Shown: in pieces, positions 17,337 through 25,817 of the stretch
How the letters are laid out: the number at the start of each line of letters is the position of its first letter
Position numbering within the stretch: position 1 is the first letter of the stretch
Assembly (NCBI RefSeq): GCF_001875325.1
Contig: NZ_MDDC01000018.1
Location: 1-58,625 of the forward strand
Direction of reading: 5' to 3'
Length of the DNA: 58,625 nt
Source of the DNA: Neomoorella thermoacetica
GTDB taxonomy: Bacteria > Bacillota > DSM-521 > Neomoorellales > Neomoorellaceae
Notes under the pieces: generated by a model
Database searches by the model: none
What the model was told of the DNA's origin: nothing
The model's input: only the letters and a program-made list of their open reading frames with translations
Translations under genes and position numbers: made by a program

Positions 17337-18275
17337 ATGCCGGGCCTACGGCGATCGCCAGGGAGATTATATCTTTTGCTCTTAGCGCTCTTGATCGCAG
17401 CCGGCGCGGGGAAATATTTCTTCAGCAGGCAGGCCGGCAGGTTACCACCCCGCTTGCTGGAACCGGCGGGGGAAGTGCCACCGCCGGTAAAGGCCTACTT
17501 TGTCAGGGTAGCGGTTGCTGATGTCCGGGCCAATCCCGACCAGGGGTCGGAACTGGTGACCCAGGCACTGCTGGGGGATGAAATAAAGATTCTGCAGCAG
17601 CAGGGGGAGTGGTTGCGGGGCCAGGTGCCTGACGGTTATACAGGCTGGTTGAGGGCCGGAGATGTGGTTCAGGATACGCCACCCCGGGCCCGGGACCTGG
17701 TGGCCGTGATTGTTCCCCGCACCAGCGTTTACCTCGAACCGGGACAGGGGACGGCTGCCGGTGAAGCCCTGATGGGTACGGATTTGCCCCTGCTGGCTCA
17801 GGGTAAAGGGTGGGTGCAGGTATGGTTGCCGGGTAGGGGGCAGGCCTGGCTGCCGGGAAATGATGTTGAAATCTGGCCGGGAGGTAAACTAACCGGGAAA
17901 CGCAGGGGGGAGGATGTGCTGGCCACTGTCGAGCGCCTGCTGGGGGTGTCATACCTCTGGGGCGGGGTGAGCCTTTACGGTATTGACTGTTCCGGCCTTA
18001 CTTATATAGCCTATTTTTTAAATGGTGTCCGCCTCCCCCGGGACGCCGACCAGCAGTTCGCGGTGGGCAGAGAAGTGGCCAGGGAAAACCTTAAGCCCGG
18101 CGACCTGGTCTTTTTTAATACCAGCGGGACTGGAAGGACGCCCACCCATGTCGGAATCTATGCCGGTAAGGGAGAATTTTTGAATGCCCGCTCCCGGCAG
18201 GGAGTTGTCCTGAGCCGCCTGGATGACCCCCCCTTTAGCCAGGGTTATCTTGGCGCCCGGCGCTATTTGCCGTAG
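17337..18275 (+). CDS. SH3-domain NlpC/P60 cell-wall hydrolase
   Basis: 312 aa. A membrane anchor or signal segment (LYLLLLALLIAAGAGKYFF, residues 11-29) precedes two bacterial SH3-like domains (residues about 60-110 and 115-180) and a C-terminal NlpC/P60 endopeptidase domain. The catalytic Cys is in YGIDCSGLTYIAY and the His in TPTHVGIYAGKG. It probably cuts peptidoglycan stem peptides, perhaps during sporulation since it follows spoIIIA. Its C-terminal motif GYLGARRYLP reappears in a decayed fragment at 21.8 kb. Confidence 0.88.
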   Translation: MPGLRRSPGRLYLLLLALLIAAGAGKYFFSRQAGRLPPRLLEPAGEVPPPVKAYFVRVAVADVRANPDQGSELVTQALLGDEIKILQQQGEWLRGQVPDGYTGWLRAGDVVQDTPPRARDLVAVIVPRTSVYLEPGQGTAAGEALMGTDLPLLAQGKGWVQVWLPGRGQAWLPGNDVEIWPGGKLTGKRRGEDVLATVERLLGVSYLWGGVSLYGIDCSGLTYIAYFLNGVRLPRDADQQFAVGREVARENLKPGDLVFFNTSGTGRTPTHVGIYAGKGEFLNARSRQGVVLSRLDDPPFSQGYLGARRYLP

Positions 18276-18351
18276 CCCTGCCTGCAGTAAATGATCCCCA
18301 TTCCTCCGGGGCATACTATGTTATAAAAATTCTGCTCCTGGGGGAATTTAT

Positions 18352-19749
18352 TTGACCGGCGGTCAAGGCGGACAACGCCCGAAAAATCTGAGCGCCTTTA
18401 GCTTGATCTTCCTGGGCCTCGGTTCCACAATAGGCAGCAGTTTTTTCCTGGCTTCCGGGATGGCTATCCGGGCCGCCGGGCCGGCAGTCATCCTGGGTTA
18501 TGTTTTTAGCGGGGTCGTATTTTACCTGGTGCTGGTATCCCTGGGTCACCTGGCCCTGAAGTATAGGCAGAGGGAATCCGTACGCGGTTATGTGGAGGAA
18601 GCCCTCGGGCCCACGGGAGCCTTTATAACCGGCTGGAATTTATGGCTCACCAGCCTGGTGGGCATGGTGAGCGAGGCCGTGGCTATGGCCATTTACACCC
18701 GTTTCTGGTTTCCCTGGCTGCCCCTCTGGATCCTGGTCCTGGCTTATGGTTTTCTGGTAACGGTGATCAACTATTATGGCGTTGACATTGTAGATAAATT
18801 TGAAGGCGGGCTGACAATTATCAAGGCGGGGAGCGTCCTGGCCTTCACCGGAGCCATGCTGTATGTAATCTTAACCAGGAGGCCTGCTGTGGCGGTAACC
18901 GGTTTGCTGCCCTTCTTTCCCAACGGTTTGAGGGGTTTGAACCAGGCCATTGTCATCACTACCTTCGCCTATGGCGCAGGGGCCCTGGCCGCAGCCGTGG
19001 GTGATACCCGAAACCCGCGCCAGGCCGTACCCCTGGCGACCGCCGGCATGGCCCTGGCCCAGGCCCTGTTTTTCCTGCTGCCGGTTACCGCCCTGGTGGC
19101 CGTTACACCCTGGTCCCTGATCAGCAGCCAGTCCAGCCCCTTTGTAACCGGCCTGGAACATGCCGGCATCCGCTTGGGCGGTTCAGTGCTGAACGCCATT
19201 GTCCTGGTGGCCTCCTTTTCGGTTTTGCTTGGGTCGATGTTTACGGCCGTAGCCATGCTGGCTTCCCTGGCCCGGGATCGGGAAGCCCCGGCTTTCTTGA
19301 TTGCCGGGGCAGGAGAGAGGCCGGTTAAGGCCCTCGTAGTGACGTCGGGGGCGATGCTCCTGGTATCCTTGCTGGCTATCTTTTTACCCCGCCATATCTA
19401 CCGGTATGCCGTAACAGCTACCGGTTACTTCAGCTTTGTTAACTGGGGAGCCATCCTGGCGGCCCGCCTGTACCTCTCCCTGCCGGCCAAGTATGGAGGT
19501 CGTCTGGATACGAAAGGGTTACTCGTAGCCGGGGCAGGACTGGCCGGCCTGGCAGCCATATCCCTGATGGGATTGACCATGCCGGAACAGAGGTTCTCCC
19601 TGCTGGTAATGGTCGCCAGCACCCTGGTCCTGCTGGTGGCGGGTATGCTGGTGAAGAGGGGGAAGCTGGCCCCGGAGGCCGGAAACAGGGAGGGAGCAGC
19701 CGGCTGGCTGGAGCGACTCCTGGGTGGTCCCGGGCGCAATCCGGTTTAG
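18352..19749 (+). CDS. APC-family amino acid permease
   Basis: 465 aa membrane protein with about 12 hydrophobic segments. The first helix carries the APC signature (LIFLGLGSTIGSSFFLASG), where the unwound Gly-rich stretch binds the amino acid. Starts at TTG 18352 after GGGGGAA. Substrate is unknown. It lies between the NlpC hydrolase and the convergent folD genes and has its own A/T-rich upstream region. Confidence 0.85.
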   Translation: MTGGQGGQRPKNLSAFSLIFLGLGSTIGSSFFLASGMAIRAAGPAVILGYVFSGVVFYLVLVSLGHLALKYRQRESVRGYVEEALGPTGAFITGWNLWLTSLVGMVSEAVAMAIYTRFWFPWLPLWILVLAYGFLVTVINYYGVDIVDKFEGGLTIIKAGSVLAFTGAMLYVILTRRPAVAVTGLLPFFPNGLRGLNQAIVITTFAYGAGALAAAVGDTRNPRQAVPLATAGMALAQALFFLLPVTALVAVTPWSLISSQSSPFVTGLEHAGIRLGGSVLNAIVLVASFSVLLGSMFTAVAMLASLARDREAPAFLIAGAGERPVKALVVTSGAMLLVSLLAIFLPRHIYRYAVTATGYFSFVNWGAILAARLYLSLPAKYGGRLDTKGLLVAGAGLAGLAAISLMGLTMPEQRFSLLVMVASTLVLLVAGMLVKRGKLAPEAGNREGAAGWLERLLGGPGRNPV

Positions 19750-19786
19750 CAAGGGCTCTCCCCGGTTAATATGGCTGACGCGGTAA

Positions 19787-20644
19787 CTAAGACAACCCGG
19801 CCTTCTGCTTCGCCGCCTGCACGAGGTTGGCAATGAGCATGATGATCCTCATGGGGCCCACGCCACCGGGAACCGGGGTGATGTACCCGGCAACTCCTGC
19901 GGCGCTCTCGTAATCGACATCACCTACCGACTTCCCGTCCACCCAGTTGGCCCCCGTGTCGATGACTATCGCCCCGGGCTTGAGCATCTCCCCGGTGATC
20001 GCCCGCGGCCGCCCGACCTCGGCGATGACGATGTCGGCCTGCTTGGTGAAAGGGGTAAAACCAGCCTCGGGGTGGACCATGGTCACGGCGCACCCTTTCT
20101 CGAAAAGCATCTGCGTCACCGGCTTCCCGATCTCGATGGACCACCCCACCACAACGGCGTGCTTGTCCTTCAGCTCCACGCCGAGTTTCTCCAAGATCTT
20201 CACGCAGGCATGCGCGGTCACGCCCCGGAAGCACCTGTCCCCGATGAGGAGATTCCCAATATTAACGGGATGGAAGGCATCGATATCCTTCTCCGGGAGG
20301 ATGGCGCTCATCACCTTTTTCTCGTGTTCGTGCAGGTGTGGGGGCAAGGGAAGCTGGACGAGGATCCCATGAATCTTATCGTCCAGGTTGAGCTTTTCGA
20401 TAAGACCGAGGAGCTCCTCAAGGGTCGTCTCCCCGGAAAGGTGGTGGATCTCCGCGTACGCCCCCACCCCCTCGCCGGCCTTGGCCTTGTTGCGCACGTA
20501 GAGGGCGGAATCCTGGGCGTCGCCGGCGAGGATCAAGGCCATGGCCGGAGTAATCCCTTTCTTCTTGATCTCATCCACTTCGCGGGCAAGTTCTTGCCTG
20601 ATCTCCTCGGCCATCGCCTTTCCGTCGATCTTTACCGCTGGCAT
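19787..20644 (-). CDS. folD: FolD paralogue 1 (keeps the cyclohydrolase lysine)
   Basis: 285 aa methylenetetrahydrofolate dehydrogenase/methenyltetrahydrofolate cyclohydrolase family protein. The active-site motif YVRNKAKAGEGVG keeps the lysine (Lys53) equivalent to human Lys56; the Gln in GILVQLPLP and the Asp in EKDIDAFHP are also kept. The usual PCTP motif is replaced by RGVTAHA, and the dinucleotide loop reads VVVGWSIEIGKP. ATG 20644 has AGGGGGAGAAG upstream; the open frame runs further back without a ribosome site. Located 84 bp downstream of a second, divergent folD, probably in one operon. I infer it could favour the cyclohydrolase step. Confidence 0.88.
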   Translation of the reverse strand: MPAVKIDGKAMAEEIRQELAREVDEIKKKGITPAMALILAGDAQDSALYVRNKAKAGEGVGAYAEIHHLSGETTLEELLGLIEKLNLDDKIHGILVQLPLPPHLHEHEKKVMSAILPEKDIDAFHPVNIGNLLIGDRCFRGVTAHACVKILEKLGVELKDKHAVVVGWSIEIGKPVTQMLFEKGCAVTMVHPEAGFTPFTKQADIVIAEVGRPRAITGEMLKPGAIVIDTGANWVDGKSVGDVDYESAAGVAGYITPVPGGVGPMRIIMLIANLVQAAKQKAGLS

Positions 20645-20728
20645 AAAACTTCTCCCCCTCATTGATGAATAAAAAGACGGGCACGGAGAACTGGACCACA
20701 AAGGGCCCAGCTCCCCGGGAGCAAGTTC

Positions 20729-21598
20729 TTACTGTCTCTTCTCGAGCTGCCACTTGGCAGCTTCTACCGTGTTCTTCATCAAGATGGCCGTCGTGGCCGT
20801 ACCGGCGCCGCCGGGCACAGGAGTAATCCAGGAAGCCTTCTCCTTCGCCACTTCAAACTCCACGTCGCCCACGATCTTGCCGTCCTGGGTGGTGTTGATC
20901 CCGATGTCTACCACAATGGCCCCTTCCCGGATCCAGTCGCCCTTAATCAGGTGCGGTACCCCTACTGCGACTACAAGGATTTCGGCCCGGCGCACGTGCA
21001 TCTCCGTGTGACCGCGCTGCCCGGTGGCGATATGGCAGATCGTCGTCGTCCCGAAGCTGTTCAGCAAGAGGAGCGCCGCCGGCTTCCCTACGATGTCGCT
21101 GTGCCCGACAACAACTACTTCCTTCCCGTATATGTCCACACCAGTCGACTTGATGAGCTCGTAGGCTCCCAGCGCGGTGCACGGAACTAGGCGGGGCTTC
21201 CCGAAGGAGACCAGGCCCATATTCGTGGGGGTGACACCCTCGACATCCTTCTCGTAGGCAATACTCCACTGGCACACCCTGGCATCGATGTGCGGGGGAA
21301 GGGGCATCTGGAGGATGATCCCAGTCACCTTAGGATCGGCGTTGAGAGAAGCAATATGCTTGAGCAGTTGCTCCTGGGTGGTGTCGGCGGGCAGTTCCTG
21401 AAGCTCGTACTTGATACCGCAGGTCCCGGCGTTTTTTCTCTGGGCGTTAGTGTATACCCGTGAGGCCTCGTTTTCACCCACCTGCACCGCGACCAAGAAA
21501 GGTTCGACCCCCCTGGCCTTAAGATCCTCGACTTCTTTGATAACCCCCGCCCGGATCTTCTCCGCGAGGGGCTTTCCCAACAAAAGCTGAGCCGCCAA
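20729..21598 (-). CDS. folD: FolD paralogue 2 (Lys to Gln at the cyclohydrolase site)
   Basis: 289 aa FolD-family protein. The active-site motif reads YTNAQRKNAGTCG, so the catalytic lysine (human Lys56, E. coli Lys54) is Gln53. The conserved Asp of KDVDG is Glu (KDVEG). The dehydrogenase side looks healthier: VVVVGHSDIVGKP and VPCTALGA are typical, although GGVGPMT is GGAGTAT. In the human enzyme that lysine is needed mainly for cyclohydrolase activity, so this copy may be a dehydrogenase only. TTG 21598 is preceded by AGGAGG. Confidence 0.88.
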   Translation of the reverse strand: MAAQLLLGKPLAEKIRAGVIKEVEDLKARGVEPFLVAVQVGENEASRVYTNAQRKNAGTCGIKYELQELPADTTQEQLLKHIASLNADPKVTGIILQMPLPPHIDARVCQWSIAYEKDVEGVTPTNMGLVSFGKPRLVPCTALGAYELIKSTGVDIYGKEVVVVGHSDIVGKPAALLLLNSFGTTTICHIATGQRGHTEMHVRRAEILVVAVGVPHLIKGDWIREGAIVVDIGINTTQDGKIVGDVEFEVAKEKASWITPVPGGAGTATTAILMKNTVEAAKWQLEKRQ

Positions 21599-21833
21599 AT
21601 CTTATCCCTCCTCTTCTTTTTTCGGCTCCTTCAAAAAAGCTTAAAGAGTGCAAAGTTCCGGGATCAGACCACCCCCTCTCGCACCTCGAATTCCCGGCTG
21701 TGCTATTAATTCGTGAAAAATGCACCAAATTCCTGCCGCCTGGCTGGCGACAGGGGTGAGTTAGGTGTCATTTTTTATAATATAGTCTCACCGCGCAGGA
21801 AAAGGAGCTATGGCGTCATAACCAGTCGCCCGG
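21599..21833. other. Intergenic region upstream of the folD pair
   Basis: About 235 bp, A/T-richer than the surroundings. It contains the minus-strand ribosome site of folD paralogue 2 and an A/T tract around 21771-21785. I see no convincing -35/-10 pair on the minus strand, so the folD promoter is not defined. Confidence 0.4.
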
Positions 21834-21884
21834 GTGAACCCTAAATTTGCCAGGGGATACCTGGGAGCGCGGCGTTACCTGCCG
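21834..21884 (+). pseudogene. Relic of an NlpC/P60 hydrolase C-terminus
   Basis: Codons here spell NPKFARGYLGARRYLP, nearly identical to the last residues of the NlpC/P60 protein at 17.3-18.3 kb (FSQGYLGARRYLP), but with many synonymous differences and no stop at the same place. No other part of the hydrolase is recognisable upstream. It looks like the tail of an old paralogue, left beyond the permease-folD block. Confidence 0.4.
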
Positions 21885-21995
21885 TGTATACCCGGCGGCC
21901 AGGACCGGTACCTCTACGGAGCCAGGGGACCTCCCGGGCCAGGTGCACGGTATTGCATTAATGCACAAATATATTGTATACTTGCCGCTGGGGTG

Positions 21996-22024
21996 TTGAA
22001 TGACAGAGTAGCTATTTATATAAT
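21996..22024 (+). promoter_or_regulatory. Sigma-A-type promoter for the pycB operon
   Basis: TTGAAT (21996-22001) and TATAAT (22019-22024) are separated by exactly 17 bp. Transcription should start near 22031, giving a leader of about 77 bases before the pycB start. Confidence 0.75.
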
Positions 22025-22040
22025 AGGGCATGGCAGTTGC

Positions 22041-22090
22041 AAAGCCAGCCATGGGGAATACCGCCCTGGCTTTAGCCAGGGTTTTTCTTT
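22041..22090 (+). promoter_or_regulatory. Attenuator-like leader upstream of pycB
   Basis: A strong terminator hairpin, CCCTGGC (22064-22070) with GCCAGGG (22075-22081) plus TTTTTCTTT, lies between the promoter and the gene. AAAGCCAG (22041-22048) is complementary to CTGGCTTT (22066-22073), which would open the terminator. The two structures are exclusive, as in attenuators and riboswitches. The ligand or protein is unknown, and the leader is too short for a T-box. Confidence 0.6.
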
Positions 22091-22107
22091 ACGGGGGAGG
22101 AGCAGTT

Positions 22108-23961
22108 TTGAGCCAGCTGAAGATCACGGACACCACGTTGCGCGACGGCCACCAGAGCCTCTGGGCCACCAGGATGACCACGGCCGATATGCTGCCCATT
22201 ATCGAAAAGATCGATAGTGTCGGTTACCACTCCCTGGAGGTCTGGGGCGGGGCCACCTTCGATGTCTGCATGCGCTTCCTGGATGAGGATCCCTGGGAAC
22301 GCCTGCGTATACTGAAAAAATATGCCCGGCGGACGCCCCTGCAGATGCTTCTCCGGGCCCAGTCCCTGGTGGGCTACCAGCTCTACCCGGACGACGTAGT
22401 ACGGGCTTTTATCGCCAGGGCCGCGGCCAACGGCATTGATATTATCCGCGTTTTCGACGCCCTGAACGACCTGCGCAATATGGAAGTCCCGGTGGAAGCC
22501 GCCAAAAAGGAAGGCGTCCACGTCCAGGGGACGGTGGTCTATACCATCAGCCCGGTGCATACCACCGAGCATTACCTGAAAACAGCCCTGGAACTGGAGA
22601 GTATGGGGGTCAATTCCATCTGCATTAAAGATATGGCCGGTCTCCTGGCCCCCTTTGAAGCATATAAATTGGTCAAGCTCTTTAAAGAAAAACTCCACGT
22701 ACCCGTCCAGCTCCATAGCCATTACATCGGCGGCCTGGCGGTCGGGGCCTACCTGGAAGCGGCCCGGGCCGGGGTGGATGTCGTCGACACAGCCTCTGTT
22801 CCCCTGGCCTTCGGCGCCTCCCAGCCGCCGGTGGAGACGGTGGTCCGGGCCCTGGAAGGAACACCCTATGACACCGGCCTGGATCTCAACCTCCTCTTTG
22901 AAATCGCCCGCTATTTCGACGACCTGCGCCGGGAACTGGGTTACGAGCGCGGCGTCACCCGGATTACCGACATGTGGGTTTTCCAGCACCAGGTCCCCGG
23001 GGGCATGATCTCCAACCTGGTCAGCCAGTTAAAGGAACAAAAGGCCGCCGACCGGATCAACGAGGTCCTGGCCGAGATACCCCGGGTGCGGGCTGACCTG
23101 GGCTACCCGCCCCTGGTCACGCCCACCAGCCAGATTGTCGGCACCCAGGCGGTCCTTAACGTCCTCCTGGGTGAGCGTTACAAGATAGTGCCCGGCGAGG
23201 TGAAGAATTACGTTCGGGGCCTGTACGGCCGGCCGCCGGCTCCCATTTCCGAGGAGATCCGGCGCTTGATAATCGGCGATGAAGAGCCCATCCAGGGGCG
23301 GCCGGCCGACACCCTGGAGCCCCGCATGGAGGAGGCGCGGCGGGAGATCGGCGACCTGGCCCGGAATGAAGACGATGTGGTGGCCTATGCCATGTTTCCC
23401 CAGATTGCCCGGAAGTTCTTTGAGAAACGCCAGCAGGGCCAGCTCAGGCCGGGCCGGCAGTCTTTACCATCCAGGGGCCAGGATAAGGCAGAGGCAGGAG
23501 GTACAGCAAAGATGGATTTGAAGGATATCACCCAGCTCATCAAAGCCCTGGAAGAGACGGGAATTACCGAACTGAACCTGGAGAGTGAAGGGGTAAAGGT
23601 CATGATCCGGCGCGGTGGCGGCCGGGGGGCGGCGGAGAGCCCGGTACCGGAGGAAAAAGCTGCCGCAGAGGTACTGGCCACAGGTGGCGGAGCCCGGGAA
23701 ACACCTGTCCCGGCCGAAGATATCATTGAAGTCCGGGCGCCCATGGTGGGTACCTTTTATCGGGCCCCTTCTCCCGACGCCCCCCCCTTTGTCGAGGTGG
23801 GAACCAGGGTTAAGGCAGGACAAACCCTGTGCATAATAGAAGCGATGAAGCTGATGAACGAGCTCACGGCTGAAACCGGCGGCCAGGTGGTGGCTATCCT
23901 GGCCGAAAACGGCCAGCCGGTGGAATACGGCCAGGTATTGTTCCAGCTCAAGAAGGATTAA
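22108..23961 (+). CDS. pycB: Pyruvate carboxylase/oxaloacetate decarboxylase carboxyltransferase fused to an AccB-like biotin carrier
   Basis: 617 aa. Residues 1-450 are the HMGL-like carboxyltransferase: [16 protein letters not shown] with the first metal ligand, the metal-site histidines in [12 protein letters not shown] and the lysine in [10 protein letters not shown]. From residue 469 a full-length AccB-type domain begins ([18 protein letters not shown]) and ends in a biotinyl domain with the target lysine in [11 protein letters not shown] 22108 follows GGGGGAGGAG; an in-frame ATG at 22030 lies at or before the transcript start. Followed by accC, so together they could carboxylate pyruvate to oxaloacetate. 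Confidence 0.85.
   Translation: MSQLKITDTTLRDGHQSLWATRMTTADMLPIIEKIDSVGYHSLEVWGGATFDVCMRFLDEDPWERLRILKKYARRTPLQMLLRAQSLVGYQLYPDDVVRAFIARAAANGIDIIRVFDALNDLRNMEVPVEAAKKEGVHVQGTVVYTISPVHTTEHYLKTALELESMGVNSICIKDMAGLLAPFEAYKLVKLFKEKLHVPVQLHSHYIGGLAVGAYLEAARAGVDVVDTASVPLAFGASQPPVETVVRALEGTPYDTGLDLNLLFEIARYFDDLRRELGYERGVTRITDMWVFQHQVPGGMISNLVSQLKEQKAADRINEVLAEIPRVRADLGYPPLVTPTSQIVGTQAVLNVLLGERYKIVPGEVKNYVRGLYGRPPAPISEEIRRLIIGDEEPIQGRPADTLEPRMEEARREIGDLARNEDDVVAYAMFPQIARKFFEKRQQGQLRPGRQSLPSRGQDKAEAGGTAKMDLKDITQLIKALEETGITELNLESEGVKVMIRRGGGRGAAESPVPEEKAAAEVLATGGGARETPVPAEDIIEVRAPMVGTFYRAPSPDAPPFVEVGTRVKAGQTLCIIEAMKLMNELTAETGGQVVAILAENGQPVEYGQVLFQLKKD
23496..23961 (+). other. accB: Internal ribosome site and in-frame AccB start within pycB
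   Basis: AGGAGG at 23496-23501 is 10 bases ahead of an in-frame ATG at 23512. Translation from there would give a 149 aa protein with the length and N-terminal signature of a free acetyl-CoA carboxylase biotin carrier (AccB). The same DNA may thus yield the fused protein and a separate AccB. This is inference from the site and length. Confidence 0.5.
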
Positions 23962-23984
23962 GTCTGCAACTCTGGAGGCCAGCC

Positions 23985-25331
23985 ATGTTTAGAAGGGTTT
24001 TAGTTGCCAACCGCGGCGAGATTGCCGTGCGGATTATCCGGGCCTGCCGGGAAATGGAAATTGAAACGGTGGCCGTTTATTCAGAGGCCGACCGGGATTC
24101 CCTGCATGTCCGCCTGGCTGATAAGGCCGTCTGTATCGGGCCGGCCCCGGCCAACCGCAGCTACCTGCATATCCCCAGCATCATTACCGCCGCCAGGATG
24201 AGCGGGGCCGACGCCATTCACCCCGGTTACGGTTTCCTGGCGGAGAATCCCTACTTCGCTGAAATGTGCGAAACGTCGGGGATCACCTTCATCGGCCCTT
24301 CACCCCGTTCCATGCAGCTCATGGGGGATAAAGCCGCGGCCCGGGCGACCATGATTGCCGCCGGGGTCCCGGTAGTCCCCGGGTCCGAAGGGGTAATCAA
24401 AGATCTGGACGCCGCCCTGGCTATAGCTAAAGAGATAGGTTACCCGGTGCTTATTAAAGCAGCGGCCGGCGGCGGCGGCCGGGGGATGCGGGTCGCCCAG
24501 GGACCCCGGGAGTTGCGCCAGGCCATCCTCACCGCCCAGCGGGAAGCCGAGGCCGCCTTTGGTAACTCCCAGGTTTACCTGGAGAAATACATTGAAGAAC
24601 CGCGCCATATTGAGTTTCAGATAATCGGCGACGGGGAAGGAAATATCATCCACCTGGGCGAGCGTGACTGCTCCCTGCAGCGGCGCAACCAGAAAATCCT
24701 TGAGGAGGCTCCTTCAGGGGCCCTGACCCCCGAACTGCGCCAGGAAATGGGCGCCCTGGCCCTGAAGGCCGCCAGGGCCGCCAATTACTACAGCACCGGC
24801 ACGGTAGAGTTTTTACTGGATAAATACGGCCATTACTATTTTATAGAAATGAATACCCGCATCCAGGTAGAGCACCCGGTGACCGAGGCCGTCACCGGCA
24901 TCGATCTGGTCCAGGAACAGATTAAAATTGCCGCCGGCGAGCCGCTGCGCCTGGCCCAGGAGGACGTCCAGATCCGGGGCCATGCCCTGGAGTGCCGGGT
25001 CAATGCCGAGGACCCGGCCCATAACTTCCGGCCGGCCCCGGGCCGGATAGAACGCTACCACGCGCCGGGGGGATTCGGCATCCGGGTGGAGAGCGCCGTT
25101 TACAGCGGTTATACCATCCCGCCCTTTTATGACTCCTTGATTGCCAAGGTTATTGCCTGGGCCCCGGACAGGGAAGCGGCCATCAACCGCATGAGCGGGG
25201 CCTTGAAAGAAATGGTTATTGAAGGGGTACCCACTACCATTCCCTTTCACCAGCAGATTATGGCCAACGCCTTTTTCCGGCGCGGGGAGATCTACACCAA
25301 CTTCATCCAGCACCACTTAATGGCCGGGTAA
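23985..25331 (+). CDS. accC: Biotin carboxylase subunit (AccC/PycA)
   Basis: 448 aa ATP-grasp enzyme that carboxylates biotin on its carrier protein using bicarbonate and ATP. N-terminal [18 protein letters not shown], the Gly-rich lid [13 protein letters not shown], and the active-site region [18 protein letters not shown] are intact. It lies 23 bp behind the fused carboxyltransferase/biotin carrier gene. It may serve pyruvate carboxylase, acetyl-CoA carboxylase, or both. Confidence 0.93.
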   Translation: MFRRVLVANRGEIAVRIIRACREMEIETVAVYSEADRDSLHVRLADKAVCIGPAPANRSYLHIPSIITAARMSGADAIHPGYGFLAENPYFAEMCETSGITFIGPSPRSMQLMGDKAAARATMIAAGVPVVPGSEGVIKDLDAALAIAKEIGYPVLIKAAAGGGGRGMRVAQGPRELRQAILTAQREAEAAFGNSQVYLEKYIEEPRHIEFQIIGDGEGNIIHLGERDCSLQRRNQKILEEAPSGALTPELRQEMGALALKAARAANYYSTGTVEFLLDKYGHYYFIEMNTRIQVEHPVTEAVTGIDLVQEQIKIAAGEPLRLAQEDVQIRGHALECRVNAEDPAHNFRPAPGRIERYHAPGGFGIRVESAVYSGYTIPPFYDSLIAKVIAWAPDREAAINRMSGALKEMVIEGVPTTIPFHQQIMANAFFRRGEIYTNFIQHHLMAG

Positions 25332-25339
25332 GATTTCCG

Positions 25340-25377
25340 GGCTGGCAGTTGAGGTCGCTGCCAGCCTTTGGTATAAT
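25340..25377 (+). promoter_or_regulatory. Promoter with its -35 inside a hairpin loop, upstream of the Asp23 operon
   Basis: TTGAGG (25349-25354) and TATAAT (25372-25377) are 17 bp apart. The -35 lies in the loop of a perfect 9 bp inverted repeat (GGCTGGCAG 25340-25348, CTGCCAGCC 25358-25366). The hairpin with its short T-run may act as the accC terminator on read-through RNA. Confidence 0.65.
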
Positions 25378-25406
25378 AAAGAGACGAAAAAATGGAGGTG
25401 GGCAGG

Positions 25407-25805
25407 GTGGATCAAATCCTGGAACAAGAGGCCAGAACAGACCTGGGTACCATAAAGATCGCCAATGAGGTGGTGGCGATAATCGCCGGCCTGGCAGCCA
25501 CGGAGATAGAAGGTGTCGCCGGCATGAGCGGCGGTATTGCCGGGGGTATTACCGAACTCCTGGGCCGGAAGAACCTGGCCAAGGGAGTCAAAGTAGAGGT
25601 TGGCGAAAAGGAAGCCGCCGTTGACCTGTACATAGTAGTCAATTTCGGCGTCCGCATTCCCGATGTGGCCATCAAGGTCCAGGAGAATGTGAAAAAGGCC
25701 ATCGAAGGCATGACCGGTCTCCAGGTCGTCGAGGTCAACGTCCACGTCCAGGGCGTTGTCTTCCCCCAGGAGGTCAGGGATGAGGAAACCAGCCGGGTAC
25801 GCTAG
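25407..25805 (+). CDS. Asp23/Gls24 family envelope stress protein
   Basis: 132 aa. The alternating pattern LGTIKIANEVVAIIAGLAA followed by EIEGVAGMSGGI is the Asp23/Gls24 (DUF322) signature. These proteins are soluble but held at the membrane by AmaP, encoded next. GTG 25407 has GGAGGTG at the right distance; ATG 25392 overlaps that site. Part of a three-gene envelope set ahead of nusB, an order seen in many Clostridia. Confidence 0.88.
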   Translation: MDQILEQEARTDLGTIKIANEVVAIIAGLAATEIEGVAGMSGGIAGGITELLGRKNLAKGVKVEVGEKEAAVDLYIVVNFGVRIPDVAIKVQENVKKAIEGMTGLQVVEVNVHVQGVVFPQEVRDEETSRVR

Positions 25806-25817
25806 GGGGCAGGAACA

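Noticed and set aside
22041-22090. T-box riboswitch in the pycB leader (GGGAATACCGCC resembles the T-box core)
   Set aside because: The leader is under 80 bases, lacks the specifier stem and does not precede an amino-acid gene.
22030-22107. ATG 22030 as the real pycB start, adding 26 residues
   Set aside because: It is only six bases past the -10 box, lies at the likely transcript start and has no ribosome site, while TTG 22108 follows GGGGGAGGAG. The added residues come from the terminator hairpin.
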